A program made the translations under genes and the position numbers. From JBCBTJ01 sp964597685 (GTDB taxonomy: Bacteria > Pseudomonadota > Alphaproteobacteria > Caulobacterales > Hyphomonadaceae), in NCBI GenBank assembly GCA_964597685.1, contig CAZQZC010000005.1:1-34137 (forward strand): a DNA stretch of 34,137 nucleotides, in the 5' to 3' direction. Within the stretch, counting starts at the first letter, position 1. Each line of letters begins with the position of its first letter. This document shows positions 1 to 7,230 of this stretch, in pieces. Under the pieces are notes generated by a model that worked only from the letters and a program-made list of their open reading frames with translations, made no database searches and was not told where the DNA came from.

Positions 1-169
1 ACGATTTATAAACGGGCGTCGACTCAGCGATGTCCAGCGCCTTGCCCTGGGGCAGGCCCTCGGCGATGTCGAACAGGACGACGTCGCCGAGCTCTTCACG
101 AGCGGCGACGTGAGCAAGGGTTCCGCCGATCATGCCGGAGCCGATGAGGGCGATCTTTTTACGGGCCAT
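1..169 (-). CDS. mdh: Malate dehydrogenase, N-terminal part (cut by window edge)
   Basis: Only the first 56 codons are present; the gene continues beyond base 1. The product begins MARKKIALIGSGMIGGTLAH, a Rossmann dinucleotide-binding start with the glycine motif G-S-G-M-I-G-G at about residues 10-16, followed by an acidic residue ending the second strand (VVLFDIAEG). This fits the lactate-dehydrogenase-like malate dehydrogenases of alphaproteobacteria, which oxidise malate to oxaloacetate with NAD in the TCA cycle. The ATG at 167-169 is preceded by a strong Shine-Dalgarno, AGGAGG (minus strand, 175-180). A TACAAT hexamer on the minus strand (197-202) could be a -10 element, but no convincing -35 goes with it. 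The assignment rests on the N-terminus only. Confidence 0.85.
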   Translation of the reverse strand, partial: MARKKIALIGSGMIGGTLAHVAAREELGDVVLFDIAEGLPQGKALDIAESTPVYKS

Positions 170-331
170 GGAAGCCTCCTTCGCGTGCGATGCGTTATTG
201 TAGCGACGGGTAGCGAAGCCCGTGCGGGCGCGCAATGCGGAGTTGTTCAGGGCTGCGTGATTGTTTCACGCCTATGGCCGAACGGGCCGCGTAAGCGCTA
301 GACCGGCGAACCGGCGACATGGGAGGTTTGC

Positions 332-826
332 GTGAAATCGATTATCTGCAGCGCAGCGGCGGGGGCCCTCGCCGCCTGCGCAACGGCTCAATCCGACGAT
401 GAGGCGTCGGCCGATCGGGACGATTTGTTGGCCATCGTCGACGATTTCTTCGATGCGCTGGCCAAGGGCGAGCCGGAAAGATGGTCGGCCCACACTTTGT
501 CCGGGACCAATCGCATCGCCGCGTTTCAGACGCCGGACGGGACGGACGGGGTTCGAATTACAGACGTCGACGCGTTCAACAGCGCCTACCCCTCGGGCGA
601 TAGCGGATATCTGGAGCGATATTGGGACCCAAAGGTCTTGAGCGACGGGCGCGTCGCGGTCGTCTGGGCGCCGTTCGACTTTCACATTCGCGGAGACTTT
701 TCCCATTGCGGCGTGAACATCTTTGAGTTCGTACGCGTCGACGGGACCTGGAAAGTGGCCAATCTCGTTTGGTCGATGGAGCGCGAGGCGTGCACGCCAA
801 GCCCGCTCGGTCCTGTAAGCGAGTAA
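332..826 (+). CDS. Putative lipoprotein with NTF2/SnoaL-like fold
   Basis: A 164-residue protein starting with GTG, preceded by GGGAGG at 321-326. The N-terminus is a short hydrophobic signal ending in a plausible lipobox, Leu-Ala-Ala-Cys with Cys16, so the mature protein is probably anchored to a membrane facing the periplasm. The rest (about 30-155) has the pattern of small NTF2-like/DUF4440 proteins: an opening helix (LLAIVDDFFDALAKGE), a middle section with WSAHTL, and closing strands (FVRVDGTWKVANLVWSME). That fold is used by many unrelated enzymes and binding proteins, so no reaction can be assigned. It lies just upstream of, and on the same strand as, an HxlR regulator, but whether they are co-transcribed is unknown. 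Confidence 0.6.
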   Translation: MKSIICSAAAGALAACATAQSDDEASADRDDLLAIVDDFFDALAKGEPERWSAHTLSGTNRIAAFQTPDGTDGVRITDVDAFNSAYPSGDSGYLERYWDPKVLSDGRVAVVWAPFDFHIRGDFSHCGVNIFEFVRVDGTWKVANLVWSMEREACTPSPLGPVSE

Positions 827-900
827 ACCGCCCCGGCGATCCACAAGGTCGGCGGCGCGGGATCTGGATTTGCTTTGCGAACTCATCCATCACGCTCAAT

Positions 901-1353
901 ATGATTCCTCGGACGTCGCGATCGCCAATTTCGCCCGACATATGTCGCCTGGCCCAAGCCATCGACGTCATTGGCGACCGCTGGACCCTGCTGATCCTGA
1001 GATCGGCCTTGTTTGGACTTCGACGATTTGAGGATTTTCACGCCGAACTCAACGCACCGCGAACGGTCCTAAGCGGCCGGCTGAAGAAGCTCTGCGACGC
1101 GGAGATCCTGACGAAGAAATCCTATCAGCAGCCCGGAAAACGCGCCCGATCTGAATATGTGCTGACGGATATGGGCGAAGCTTTGCGGCCAGTCCTCATG
1201 ATGCTGATGCAATGGGGCGACGTCTGGCTGGACGAAGGCCCCGCGCCTCTCTCATTTACGAAACGGAGCGGCGGACCGATCCATGCGGCGTTTGTGGACG
1301 AAGGCGGCGTAGAGGTCGATCCCGGCTCCCTACGCATCGTCATCCGCCGATAA
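901..1353 (+). CDS. HxlR-family winged-helix transcriptional regulator
   Basis: About 150 residues from the ATG at 901. The open frame extends upstream to 769, but the family normally starts only a few residues before its conserved core, so the internal ATG is preferred; it has no clear Shine-Dalgarno. Family hallmarks are visible in order: a Cys followed by A-I-D-V-I-G-D-R-W-T-L-L-I-L-R (about 15-35), R-R-F-E-D-F in the second helix, the recognition helix around R-T-V-L-S-G-R-L-K-K-L, the wing S-E-Y-V-L-T-D-M-G, and the C-terminal L-M-Q-W-G-D dimer helix. HxlR proteins are dimeric DNA binders that often sense electrophiles or redox state through the N-terminal Cys. The target is not identifiable; the quinone oxidoreductase at 2241 is one candidate because this family often controls such genes. 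Confidence 0.85.
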   Translation: MIPRTSRSPISPDICRLAQAIDVIGDRWTLLILRSALFGLRRFEDFHAELNAPRTVLSGRLKKLCDAEILTKKSYQQPGKRARSEYVLTDMGEALRPVLMMLMQWGDVWLDEGPAPLSFTKRSGGPIHAAFVDEGGVEVDPGSLRIVIRR

Positions 1354-1372
1354 CGCGATACACCCGCGCCGA

Positions 1373-1936
1373 TTATCGTTTCTGGGCGCCCCAGACAGCC
1401 AAGGGATCGAAGGCGCCCTTCGACGCCGCCTGCTCGATTGCTTCGATCTGGCTGCTCACGGGATTTTTCTCGGCCGCGTCCCTGCCCCCGTAGAGGGCCT
1501 CATCGAGCCTGCAGATGCGCTCATAAAGAGCTTCGCTGCGTTCCACGAGATCAAGGAAACGTTCCGGCATGCCGCGCCCGCGCTGGGCGGACGCCTGAAG
1601 ACCCGCGCCATCCGGCTTTAATCGATATTTGTCCTGAAAGGCGTCGGCGCGCATCATGTCGCCGTCGCGAACCGCTTTCTGCATCACCAGCCAAGATGCG
1701 GCCTGCATCAGGCGCGTCGTCAGCTCCATGCTCCAGGCGGCGTAGATTTTCGAAACCTCGCCCTGCAAGCGCTGAGCTTCGCTCCGCCCCGGGCCGTCCA
1801 GATAAGAGGCGGTCTCTTCCACAAGGGCCATGCCTTCGGTGAAGACGCGTTCAAAGACCTTGCCGCCCTCGAAGGCGCGCCGCGTATCGCCAGTGTCAGA
1901 CGGGACCGCCGATCGTTTGTCGCGCAAATCGTTCAT
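1373..1936 (-). CDS. rcdA: RcdA-like DUF1465 protein (CtrA proteolysis adaptor family)
   Basis: 187 residues from the ATG at 1934-1936, which has GAGGA about eight bases upstream; the longer open frame reaching 2059 overlaps the next gene and is not used. The protein is almost entirely helical, with heptad-like stretches (KVFERVFTEGMALVEETASYL; YAAWSMELTTRLMQAASWLVMQKAV), then a flexible tail. This matches DUF1465, the family of Caulobacter RcdA, a three-helix-bundle adaptor that helps deliver CtrA and other substrates to ClpXP at the cell pole. Length is near that of RcdA. The neighbouring DUF1192 gene supports this, as the pair is often adjacent in alphaproteobacteria. The family assignment is firm; the precise role in this organism is inferred. 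Confidence 0.75.
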   Translation of the reverse strand: MNDLRDKRSAVPSDTGDTRRAFEGGKVFERVFTEGMALVEETASYLDGPGRSEAQRLQGEVSKIYAAWSMELTTRLMQAASWLVMQKAVRDGDMMRADAFQDKYRLKPDGAGLQASAQRGRGMPERFLDLVERSEALYERICRLDEALYGGRDAAEKNPVSSQIEAIEQAASKGAFDPLAVWGAQKR

Positions 1937-1989
1937 GATCTCGTCCTCAAATCCACCACAGCCCTTACCCGCCACCTCTTTCCGGGACT

Positions 1990-2163
1990 TTAACCGTCGC
2001 CGAACAATGCGTCCGCCGCGTTTCGATGCGCTTGCTTGCGTTCGAGCTCCGCCTCGCAAGCGGCGATTTCAGCGCGGAGCTCTCCGATGCGCGCCTCCAG
2101 CTCCTCTTCCGACAATCGGTCCAACGGCGTGGCCGTCGGGGCCTTCGGCTCCTCTTCGAACAT
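1990..2163 (-). CDS. DUF1192 small coiled-coil protein
   Basis: A 57-residue protein. The ATG at 2161-2163 is chosen because GGGAGG sits just upstream on the minus strand; the open frame extending to 2226 has no comparable signal. The sequence has an acidic, proline-containing start (MFEEEPKAPTATPLDRLSEE) and one amphipathic helix rich in Glu, Arg and Leu (ELEARIGELRAEIAACEAEL), ending in a short tail. This is the typical DUF1192 layout, found mostly in alphaproteobacteria next to an RcdA-type gene. No biochemical function is established for it that I can name. It is transcribed just ahead of the rcdA-like gene and probably shares its promoter in the 2164-2240 gap. Confidence 0.75.
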   Translation of the reverse strand: MFEEEPKAPTATPLDRLSEEELEARIGELRAEIAACEAELERKQAHRNAADALFGDG

Positions 2164-2240
2164 TGCGTCCTCCCAAAGTCGCGCTATCCACAGTCTTATG
2201 GAACGCCGCGCCGCGGCGAGAATCAAGCGGGAGACGGGTG

Positions 2241-3203
2241 ATGGAGGCTGTAATTGTCGAAGGCGACGGCCCTCTTCGCCTGGGCGACGTCGACGCGCCG
2301 CAGGTCGGGCCGAACGACGTCCTCGTCGAGGTTAAGGCGGCCGGGCTAAACCGCGCAGACCTGCTTCAACGGCGCGGGATGTATCCGCCTCCGCCAGGCG
2401 CGTCTGCGATCATGGGGCTCGAATGCGCTGGAATTGCACGCGAGGTCGGGGCCAATGTGACACGCTTTGCGCCTGGCGACCGCGTCTGCGCGCTGCTGGC
2501 CGGCGGCGGATATGCCGAATTCGCGAGCGTCGACGAGGGCTCGATCTTGCCGATTCCGGACAATCTGGACTTCGCTGAAGCCGCCGCGCTTCCCGAAGCG
2601 ATGATGACCGTCTGGGCAAACGTTTTCGACCGATGCGGGCTCAAATCTGGAGAGGCGTTTCTTGTCCATGGCGGGACGAGCGGCATCGGCGTCATGGCGA
2701 TCCAAATGGCCAAAGCGGCCGGCGCCGACGCCGTCTACGCCACCGCGGGTTCGGCGGAGAAGTGCGGGCTTTGCCAGGACCTCGGCGCAGACCGCGCGAT
2801 CAATTACCGCACTGAGGATTTCGAAGCGGCCGTCAACGATCTGGGCGGCGCGGACGTGATCCTGGACATGGTCGGCGGCGACTATGTCCAGAAAAACATC
2901 AACATCGCCAAGCTGGACGGGCGGATTGTCAACATCGCCTACCAGAACGGCCCGCAGGTCGAGCTCAACCTGATGCGCCTGATGCTCAAACGCCTGATCT
3001 TGACGGGCGCCACATTGCGGGCGCGCCCGGCGCCGGAGAAGTCGCGCATCAGGTCAGCCGTCGAGCAGGATTTCTGGCCGCTGGTCGCAGACGGGCGCAT
3101 TCGCCCCGTGATCGAAGCGACCTATCCCATGGCCGACGCGGAAGAAGCGCACGCCGCCATGGCGCGGGGCGGCCATTCCGGCAAACTGATCCTGACGCGC
3201 TGA
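2241..3203 (+). CDS. NAD(P)H quinone oxidoreductase, PIG3 type (zinc-free MDR)
   Basis: 320 residues of the medium-chain dehydrogenase/reductase superfamily. The N-terminal GroES-like domain contains N-R-A-D-L-L-Q-R-R-G-M-Y-P-P-P-P-G, characteristic of the PIG3/TIGR02824 branch, and lacks the zinc ligands of alcohol dehydrogenases. The nucleotide-binding domain has V-H-G-G-T-S-G-I-G-V at about 140-150. Such enzymes reduce quinones or enals with NADPH. The frame is open far upstream, but homologues start at MEAVIVEGDG; the ATG at 2241 (or the GTG immediately before it) has GGGAG upstream at 2229-2233. It is divergent from the DUF1192/rcdA-like pair across a 77-base gap that must hold both promoters. 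Confidence 0.88.
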   Translation: MEAVIVEGDGPLRLGDVDAPQVGPNDVLVEVKAAGLNRADLLQRRGMYPPPPGASAIMGLECAGIAREVGANVTRFAPGDRVCALLAGGGYAEFASVDEGSILPIPDNLDFAEAAALPEAMMTVWANVFDRCGLKSGEAFLVHGGTSGIGVMAIQMAKAAGADAVYATAGSAEKCGLCQDLGADRAINYRTEDFEAAVNDLGGADVILDMVGGDYVQKNINIAKLDGRIVNIAYQNGPQVELNLMRLMLKRLILTGATLRARPAPEKSRIRSAVEQDFWPLVADGRIRPVIEATYPMADAEEAHAAMARGGHSGKLILTR

Positions 3204-3287
3204 CTGCGCCCAGTCTTTTCAACGCAAGCGCACCGTCCTATATCCGTCACAGTTGGGACACATTCAGCTTTTCGCCCTGACCGCCCG

Positions 3288-3314
3288 GCCCCTGCGCGGG
3301 GCGGCGGCGTTTTT
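3288..3314 (+). promoter_or_regulatory. GC hairpin plus T-run in the leader of the DUF1013 gene
   Basis: GCCCC (3288-3292) can pair with GGGGC (3298-3302) over a five-base loop. Eight bases later comes a run of five T (3310-3314), and the Shine-Dalgarno GGAG follows at once, ten bases before the ATG at 3325. The arrangement resembles a leader terminator or attenuator, but the gap between stem and T-run is longer than ideal, so it may only be a stable leader structure or the weak end of the preceding quinone oxidoreductase transcript. Confidence 0.35.
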
Positions 3315-3324
3315 GGAGATCGGT

Positions 3325-4002
3325 ATGGCCGAGATTTTAATGCCAAAAGCGACAGCCGTTTGGCTGATCGACAATACGACGCTCACCTTTGATCAGATCG
3401 CCGCCTTTTGCGGGCTCCATCGCCTTGAGGTCAAAGGCATCGCCGACGGAGATGTCGCCGAGAACATGCGCGGCGTGGACCCGATCGCGGGCGGGGAATT
3501 GACGCGGGAGGAGATCAAGAAAGGCGAAGACGATCCAGAATACGCCCTGCAGCTCCAAGACTCGAAGATCGCCCATATTCCGCAGCCGAAACGGAAGGGC
3601 GCGCGCTACACGCCCACTGCGCGGCGCGCAGACAAGCCGGACGCCATTGCTTGGTTCATCCGACACCACCCGGAAGTCGCCGACCCTCAGATCAGCAAAC
3701 TTATCGGAACCACAAAAACGACGATCAACGCCGTGCGAGACCGGACTCACTGGAACGCCCAAAACATCAAGCCCGTCGATCTCGTGACGTTGGGGCTCTG
3801 CTGCCAGATCGAACTCGACGAGGTCATATCGAAGGCCGCAGAGAAGCGCCGCAAGATGAACGAGGCGCAAGGCGACCAATCCGACGGCCCAGGCCTGTCG
3901 CAATTGGAGACCGTCCCGGCGAGCCCGGTCGAAGCGGACCCGGCTGTTGATCCGGTCGAAGACGACATGTCCGTCGACGACGTCTTTAAGAACTTCGAAT
4001 AG
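3325..4002 (+). CDS. trcR: DUF1013 family cell-cycle regulator (TrcR type)
   Basis: 225 residues from the ATG at 3325, chosen over the upstream extension because GGAG stands ten bases before it and homologues start MAE-LMPKATAVWLIDNT. The N-terminal 100 residues contain the family signature (DNTTLTFDQIAAFCGLHRLEV, then VKGIADGDVAENMRGVDPI). The middle has a DNA-binding-like helical section (AIAWFIRHHPEVADPQISKLIGTTKTTINAVRDRTHW at about 112-148) reading like a helix-turn-helix. The C-terminal 50 residues are acidic and of low complexity. DUF1013 is essentially restricted to alphaproteobacteria and is named TrcR, a cell-cycle transcriptional regulator, in current annotation practice. It stands two genes from the rcdA-like gene. 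Family is certain; the regulatory role is from literature memory. Confidence 0.82.
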   Translation: MAEILMPKATAVWLIDNTTLTFDQIAAFCGLHRLEVKGIADGDVAENMRGVDPIAGGELTREEIKKGEDDPEYALQLQDSKIAHIPQPKRKGARYTPTARRADKPDAIAWFIRHHPEVADPQISKLIGTTKTTINAVRDRTHWNAQNIKPVDLVTLGLCCQIELDEVISKAAEKRRKMNEAQGDQSDGPGLSQLETVPASPVEADPAVDPVEDDMSVDDVFKNFE

Positions 4003-4012
4003 CAGATGGGCG

Positions 4013-4777
4013 TCAGACGGCGTCCCAGACGCCGTTCAAGGCGCTGCGCCCTCCGTCGAGAACGATGACTTCGCCGGTGATGATCGCGGTTCCTGGGGAC
4101 GTCAGAAAGAACAAAGTCTCAGCGATTTCGTCTCCCAAGGCCGCACGGCCAGCCGGCGTGCGCTGGGCCAGCCAAGGCTCGTTCTCTTCGGCCCGGGGCC
4201 GGATCGCGGCGATCGCGTTGCACCGCACGCCCTCGGCGGCCAATTCCAGCGAGGCGGCGCGAACCACCGCCAACATCGCCTGCTGACTAACGGCTTCCAG
4301 GAAACGCCCCCGGTCGGCGGCCAAGGACGACACGCTCAATATGAAGGTCGCGGTCCCACGTTGTTTGACGCGGTCAATTGCAGGGACCGGCTCGGTCTCG
4401 CGGTCGCGCGCCGCGGCGGCGAACAGTTTGAGCGCGGTAATCGCGGAGCGCGCGGTTTTGGCCCAGACTTGGTCAATCGCTTCAACATCCGCGTCGTTCA
4501 ATCCCACGGCAGGGGTGATGGGCGGAATCACAACCAGATGGTCGACGTCGCCATAGGCCTCGCCAGCCGCAGACAAGACGTTTTTGAGGCCCAGCTTGGT
4601 GTGAATGTCTCCGAGATGGGTGGTGATATGGCCGTTGAGCTCATCCCGGGCGCGCTGAAGCTTGGCCTGGTCTGGATCGGCGACCAAAACGCGGTGACCC
4701 GCCGCACGAAGCCGGCGCGCGCAATCAATGCCGACGCTTCGGCCCAGACCGAGAATGGCGCTTACTTGTCCAGACAT
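4013..4777 (-). CDS. SDR-fold protein lacking the catalytic Tyr and Lys
   Basis: 254 residues with the overall order of a classical short-chain dehydrogenase: an N-terminal Rossmann strand (SAILGLGRSVGIDCARRL), a second strand ending in Asp (VLVADPDQ), a central strand with serines (ATFILSVSSLAAD, Ser150/151), the long helix after the active site (LAVVRAASLELAAEGVRCNAIA) and the C-terminal I-I-T-G-E-V-I-V-L-D-G-G. The usual Y-x3-K is replaced by V-S-Q-Q-A (163-167), the TGxxxGIG motif is altered to G-L-G-R-S-V-G, and the NNAG strand motif reads V-V-I-P-P-I. It is therefore probably a non-catalytic SDR or one with a changed mechanism. Start ATG at 4775-4777 lies five bases after the stop of the upstream membrane protein gene, indicating an operon. 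Confidence 0.75.
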   Translation of the reverse strand: MSGQVSAILGLGRSVGIDCARRLRAAGHRVLVADPDQAKLQRARDELNGHITTHLGDIHTKLGLKNVLSAAGEAYGDVDHLVVIPPITPAVGLNDADVEAIDQVWAKTARSAITALKLFAAAARDRETEPVPAIDRVKQRGTATFILSVSSLAADRGRFLEAVSQQAMLAVVRAASLELAAEGVRCNAIAAIRPRAEENEPWLAQRTPAGRAALGDEIAETLFFLTSPGTAIITGEVIVLDGGRSALNGVWDAV

Positions 4778-4781
4778 CGCC

Positions 4782-5126
4782 TCAGCCGCCAACGTCCATA
4801 TCGGCGGACTCCTGAGCAGAGTGCGGCGGCCGCGCTTCGAGGGACGCCCGCAGATCGTCGCCAAGGATTGTCAGTCGGTCGTTCAACCTGGCGAGCGTCC
4901 ACAGGATCTCAGACAACAGCACCACGACCAGATAAAGCGCGAGCAGCAAAGCGGCCCCGCCCACCAATTGAATAAGGGCCGCGCCTGGGCTTCCTGCAAA
5001 CAGGGTTCGCAAGGCGGCCAGTGCGACGAGGACGGCGAGCCCGGCCGATAAAAGGGTGAAGAGACGTAGCCCGGAACGCACCGCAGACGGCGATACGGCC
5101 CGGCCTTGATTGAACAATTCGCGCAT
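4782..5126 (-). CDS. Small two-helix membrane protein (DUF4282-like)
   Basis: 114 residues. Two hydrophobic segments, about 22-43 (LFTLLSAGLAVLVALAALRTL) and 52-75 (IQLVGGAALLLALYLVVVLL), are separated by a short loop. A conserved-looking cytosolic tail follows (SEILWTLARLNDRLTILGDDL), then a polar end. The layout, with R/N-D-R-L after the second helix, resembles DUF4282 proteins, though I assign this only by architecture. No enzymatic motif is seen. It is the middle gene of a minus-strand set: the DUF465 gene ends 51 bases upstream and the SDR-like gene starts four bases after its stop. Function unknown. Confidence 0.6.
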   Translation of the reverse strand: MRELFNQGRAVSPSAVRSGLRLFTLLSAGLAVLVALAALRTLFAGSPGAALIQLVGGAALLLALYLVVVLLSEILWTLARLNDRLTILGDDLRASLEARPPHSAQESADMDVGG

Positions 5127-5177
5127 AGCTCGCTCCGTTCCGACTGACGGAACGACGCGGCGAGCGCCTGAACCGTC

Positions 5178-5345
5178 CTAAGACGATCGCAATTGTCGCA
5201 GCTCCTCCTTAATTCGGAGTTTCATCTTCTTCAGCTCGGCCAATCGAATTGTGTCAGCGCTCGGTCGTTTCTGTTCGGTGTGGATCTCATGATCGAGTTT
5301 TTGGTGTTTTGCGGCGAGTTCCGTGATCCGGCCAGAGAGCGACAT
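5178..5345 (-). CDS. DUF465 (YdcH-type) small helical protein
   Basis: A 55-residue protein too short for ordinary ORF listings. It reads M-S-L-S-G-R-I-T-E-L-A-A-K-H-Q-K-L-D, then a basic linker, then R-L-A-E-L-K-K-M-K-L-R-I-K-E-E-L ending Q-L-R-S-S. The two amphipathic helices, the K-H-x-x-L-D turn and the L-K-K-x-K-L motif are the signature of DUF465 proteins such as E. coli YdcH, whose role is unknown. The ATG at 5343-5345 has a very good Shine-Dalgarno, AGGAGG, eight bases upstream on the minus strand. In many alphaproteobacteria this gene lies divergent from purE, as here, which supports the call. It is the first gene of the minus-strand set reaching 4013. Confidence 0.85.
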   Translation of the reverse strand: MSLSGRITELAAKHQKLDHEIHTEQKRPSADTIRLAELKKMKLRIKEELRQLRSS

Positions 5346-5525
5346 AGGTTCCTCCTTTCGCTGAACGAAGCTGGATTGACGATTAAAGCACCCGAAACGC
5401 CGCGAGTCAGGGGCGCCTGCCCTCAGGACGGGTTTTTGTGAACGGAATGCGCGCCAAACGGGCGCCGCCGCGGTTGACCAAGGGCCTGTGTTGGATCATC
5501 ACCCGCCGTTTCTTGAGGAGGGCGT

Positions 5526-6017
5526 ATGACAGAGCCTAACCCCCTCGTCGGCGTCATCATGGGAAGCCAGTCCGACTGGCCGGTCATGCAAGGCGCGTCG
5601 GAGATGCTCGCGAAGCTCGCGGTCGCGCATGAGACCCGGATCGTGTCTGCCCACCGCACGCCCGAACGATTGGCGGCGTATTCCGGCACGGCCAAAGCGC
5701 GCGGCTTGAAGGTCGTCATCGCCGGCGCAGGCGGCGCGGCGCACCTGCCCGGCATGGTCGCGGCGATGACGCCCCTGCCCGTCCTAGGCGTTCCCATGGA
5801 GAGCAAAGCGCTGTCAGGACTGGATAGTCTGTTGTCGATCGTCCAGATGCCGCGCGGCGTGCCGGTGGGAACGCTGGCGATCGGAGCCGCGGGCGCAGCG
5901 AACGCCGGATTGCTGGCCGCATCGATCATCGCCCTGCAGGACGCCGCAGTCGCCGAGGCTCTTGACGCTTACCGCGCCGCGCAAACCGCGGCCGTCGCCG
6001 AAGCGCCAGAGGGATGA
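5526..6017 (+). CDS. purE: N5-carboxyaminoimidazole ribonucleotide mutase PurE
   Basis: 163 residues, the usual size of class I PurE. The start has the signature V-I-M-G-S-Q-S-D-W-P-V-M (10-21), then the active-site His in S-A-H-R-T-P-E-R-L (about 41-49), a glycine-rich strand (VVIAGAGGAAHLPGM) and the loop L-S-G-L-D-S-L-L-S-I-V-Q-M-P-R-G-V-P-V. It moves the carboxylate of N5-CAIR to carbon 4 to give CAIR in purine synthesis and forms an octamer in the cytosol. The ATG has GAGGAGGG a few bases upstream. It overlaps purK by four bases (ATGA), indicating translational coupling. Confidence 0.96.
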   Translation: MTEPNPLVGVIMGSQSDWPVMQGASEMLAKLAVAHETRIVSAHRTPERLAAYSGTAKARGLKVVIAGAGGAAHLPGMVAAMTPLPVLGVPMESKALSGLDSLLSIVQMPRGVPVGTLAIGAAGAANAGLLAASIIALQDAAVAEALDAYRAAQTAAVAEAPEG

Positions 6018-7108
6018 GCGCGCTTCCCCCAGGCTCTGTCATCGGCATGCTCGGCGGCGGACAACTCGGCCGGATGCTCGCGCTGGCTGCGGCCAAACTT
6101 GGGTTCGACGTCCACGTCTTCGACCCTGCGCCCGACAGCCCAGCTGCGCGCGTCTCGGCCGCCGCAACCGTCGCCGATTGGGACGATGCCGACGCATTAA
6201 GGCGCTTCGCCGCCGCCTGCGATGTCGTCACTTATGAGTTCGAGAACGTCCCGCTTGAGGCTGTCAGCGTTCTAAGAGACGCCGGCGCGAATGTTCGTCC
6301 GGGTGTAAAATCCCTGGAGAAAGCTCAAGACCGATTGATCGAAAAACGATTCTTGAACGCGCTGGGCATTTCAACGGCGCCGTATGAGCCCGTCTCGACG
6401 CTCGACGATTTGCGTCGCGCCGCCGGAACCCTTGGCGGCAAAGGAATTTTGAAACGCCGCCGAGACGGCTACGACGGCAAAGGCCAAGCTCGTTTGCAGA
6501 CCACCGGAGATGTCGACACGGCTTGGCGTGAGGTCGGCGGAGGCGATTGCATCTTGGAGGCCCTTTGCGCGTTCGAGTGCGAAATCTCCATCGTCGGAGC
6601 GCGCAGCGCGGAGGGTACGTTCATACCGTTCGACGCCTCGCGAAACGACCATGCAGGCGGGATCCTCCGGGCCGCGCGCGTCCCGGCGAACATCTCCGCT
6701 GACACGATAAAGACAGCGCAAGAAGCCGCCGAAGCGCTGGCCTCGGCGTTAGACCATGTCGGCGTATTGGCGCTTGAGTTTTTTGTCATGCCTGACGGTC
6801 GATTGCTTGCGAACGAGTACGCTCCGCGGGTTCACAATTCGGGACATTGGACGCCGGAGGCCTGCCTTACGGGGCAGTTCGAACAACATATCCGCGCCAT
6901 TGCAGGCTGGCCGCTCGGCCCGGCTACCCGGGTGTTCGATGTCGAGATGATCAATCTGCTGGGAGAGGACGGTGTTCGCCTTCCCGGCCATTGGGGGGCT
7001 GACGCCTCGATCTGGTCTTACGGCAAGCGCGGCGCGGCGGACGGCCGGAAGATGGGGCATGTCGTCGTGCGCGGTCAGCGGAGCTCGGGCGTTCCTCAAC
7101 CGGACTGA
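6014..7108 (+). CDS. purK: N5-carboxyaminoimidazole ribonucleotide synthetase PurK
   Basis: 364 residues, normal for PurK. An N-terminal preATP-grasp domain opens with G-M-L-G-G-G-Q-L-G-R-M (11-21) and holds T-Y-E-F-E-N-V-P. The ATP-grasp domain follows, with R-D-G-Y-D-G-K-G-Q, the ADP-binding E-x-F-V region and the metal/phosphate segment L-A-N-E-Y-A-P-R-V-H-N-S-G-H-W-T. It uses ATP to join bicarbonate to AIR, giving N5-CAIR, the substrate of PurE. The ATG overlaps the purE stop by four bases. No intrinsic terminator is apparent in the 122 bases after the stop. Confidence 0.96.
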   Translation: MSALPPGSVIGMLGGGQLGRMLALAAAKLGFDVHVFDPAPDSPAARVSAAATVADWDDADALRRFAAACDVVTYEFENVPLEAVSVLRDAGANVRPGVKSLEKAQDRLIEKRFLNALGISTAPYEPVSTLDDLRRAAGTLGGKGILKRRRDGYDGKGQARLQTTGDVDTAWREVGGGDCILEALCAFECEISIVGARSAEGTFIPFDASRNDHAGGILRAARVPANISADTIKTAQEAAEALASALDHVGVLALEFFVMPDGRLLANEYAPRVHNSGHWTPEACLTGQFEQHIRAIAGWPLGPATRVFDVEMINLLGEDGVRLPGHWGADASIWSYGKRGAADGRKMGHVVVRGQRSSGVPQPD

Positions 7109-7230
7109 CACTGTAACGCGCGCGACCGGGACTCGAACACTCAGGTTTCACGGGCCCGGTGACGGCTGATTGGAACTGTGCCGATAGATCGTGAATTTGG
7201 GCGCCGGTAAACGCGTTACTGGCGCGCCGC

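Noticed and set aside
251..275. Short inverted repeat CGTGA/TCACG upstream of the lipoprotein gene
   Set aside because: Only five bases per arm, with no promoter or terminator context.
3947..4975. Plus-strand open frame of 342 codons opposite the SDR-like gene
   Set aside because: No motif or start signal; the minus-strand SDR-like protein has clear family features.
5474..5500. TTGACC as -35 of a purE promoter
   Set aside because: No acceptable -10 hexamer at any usual spacing.
7117..7165. tRNA gene or tRNA fragment on the minus strand after purK
   Set aside because: GTTCGAGTCCCGG on the minus strand resembles a T-arm, but the flanking five-base stems do not pair, and no acceptor stem, D-arm or anticodon arm can be formed.
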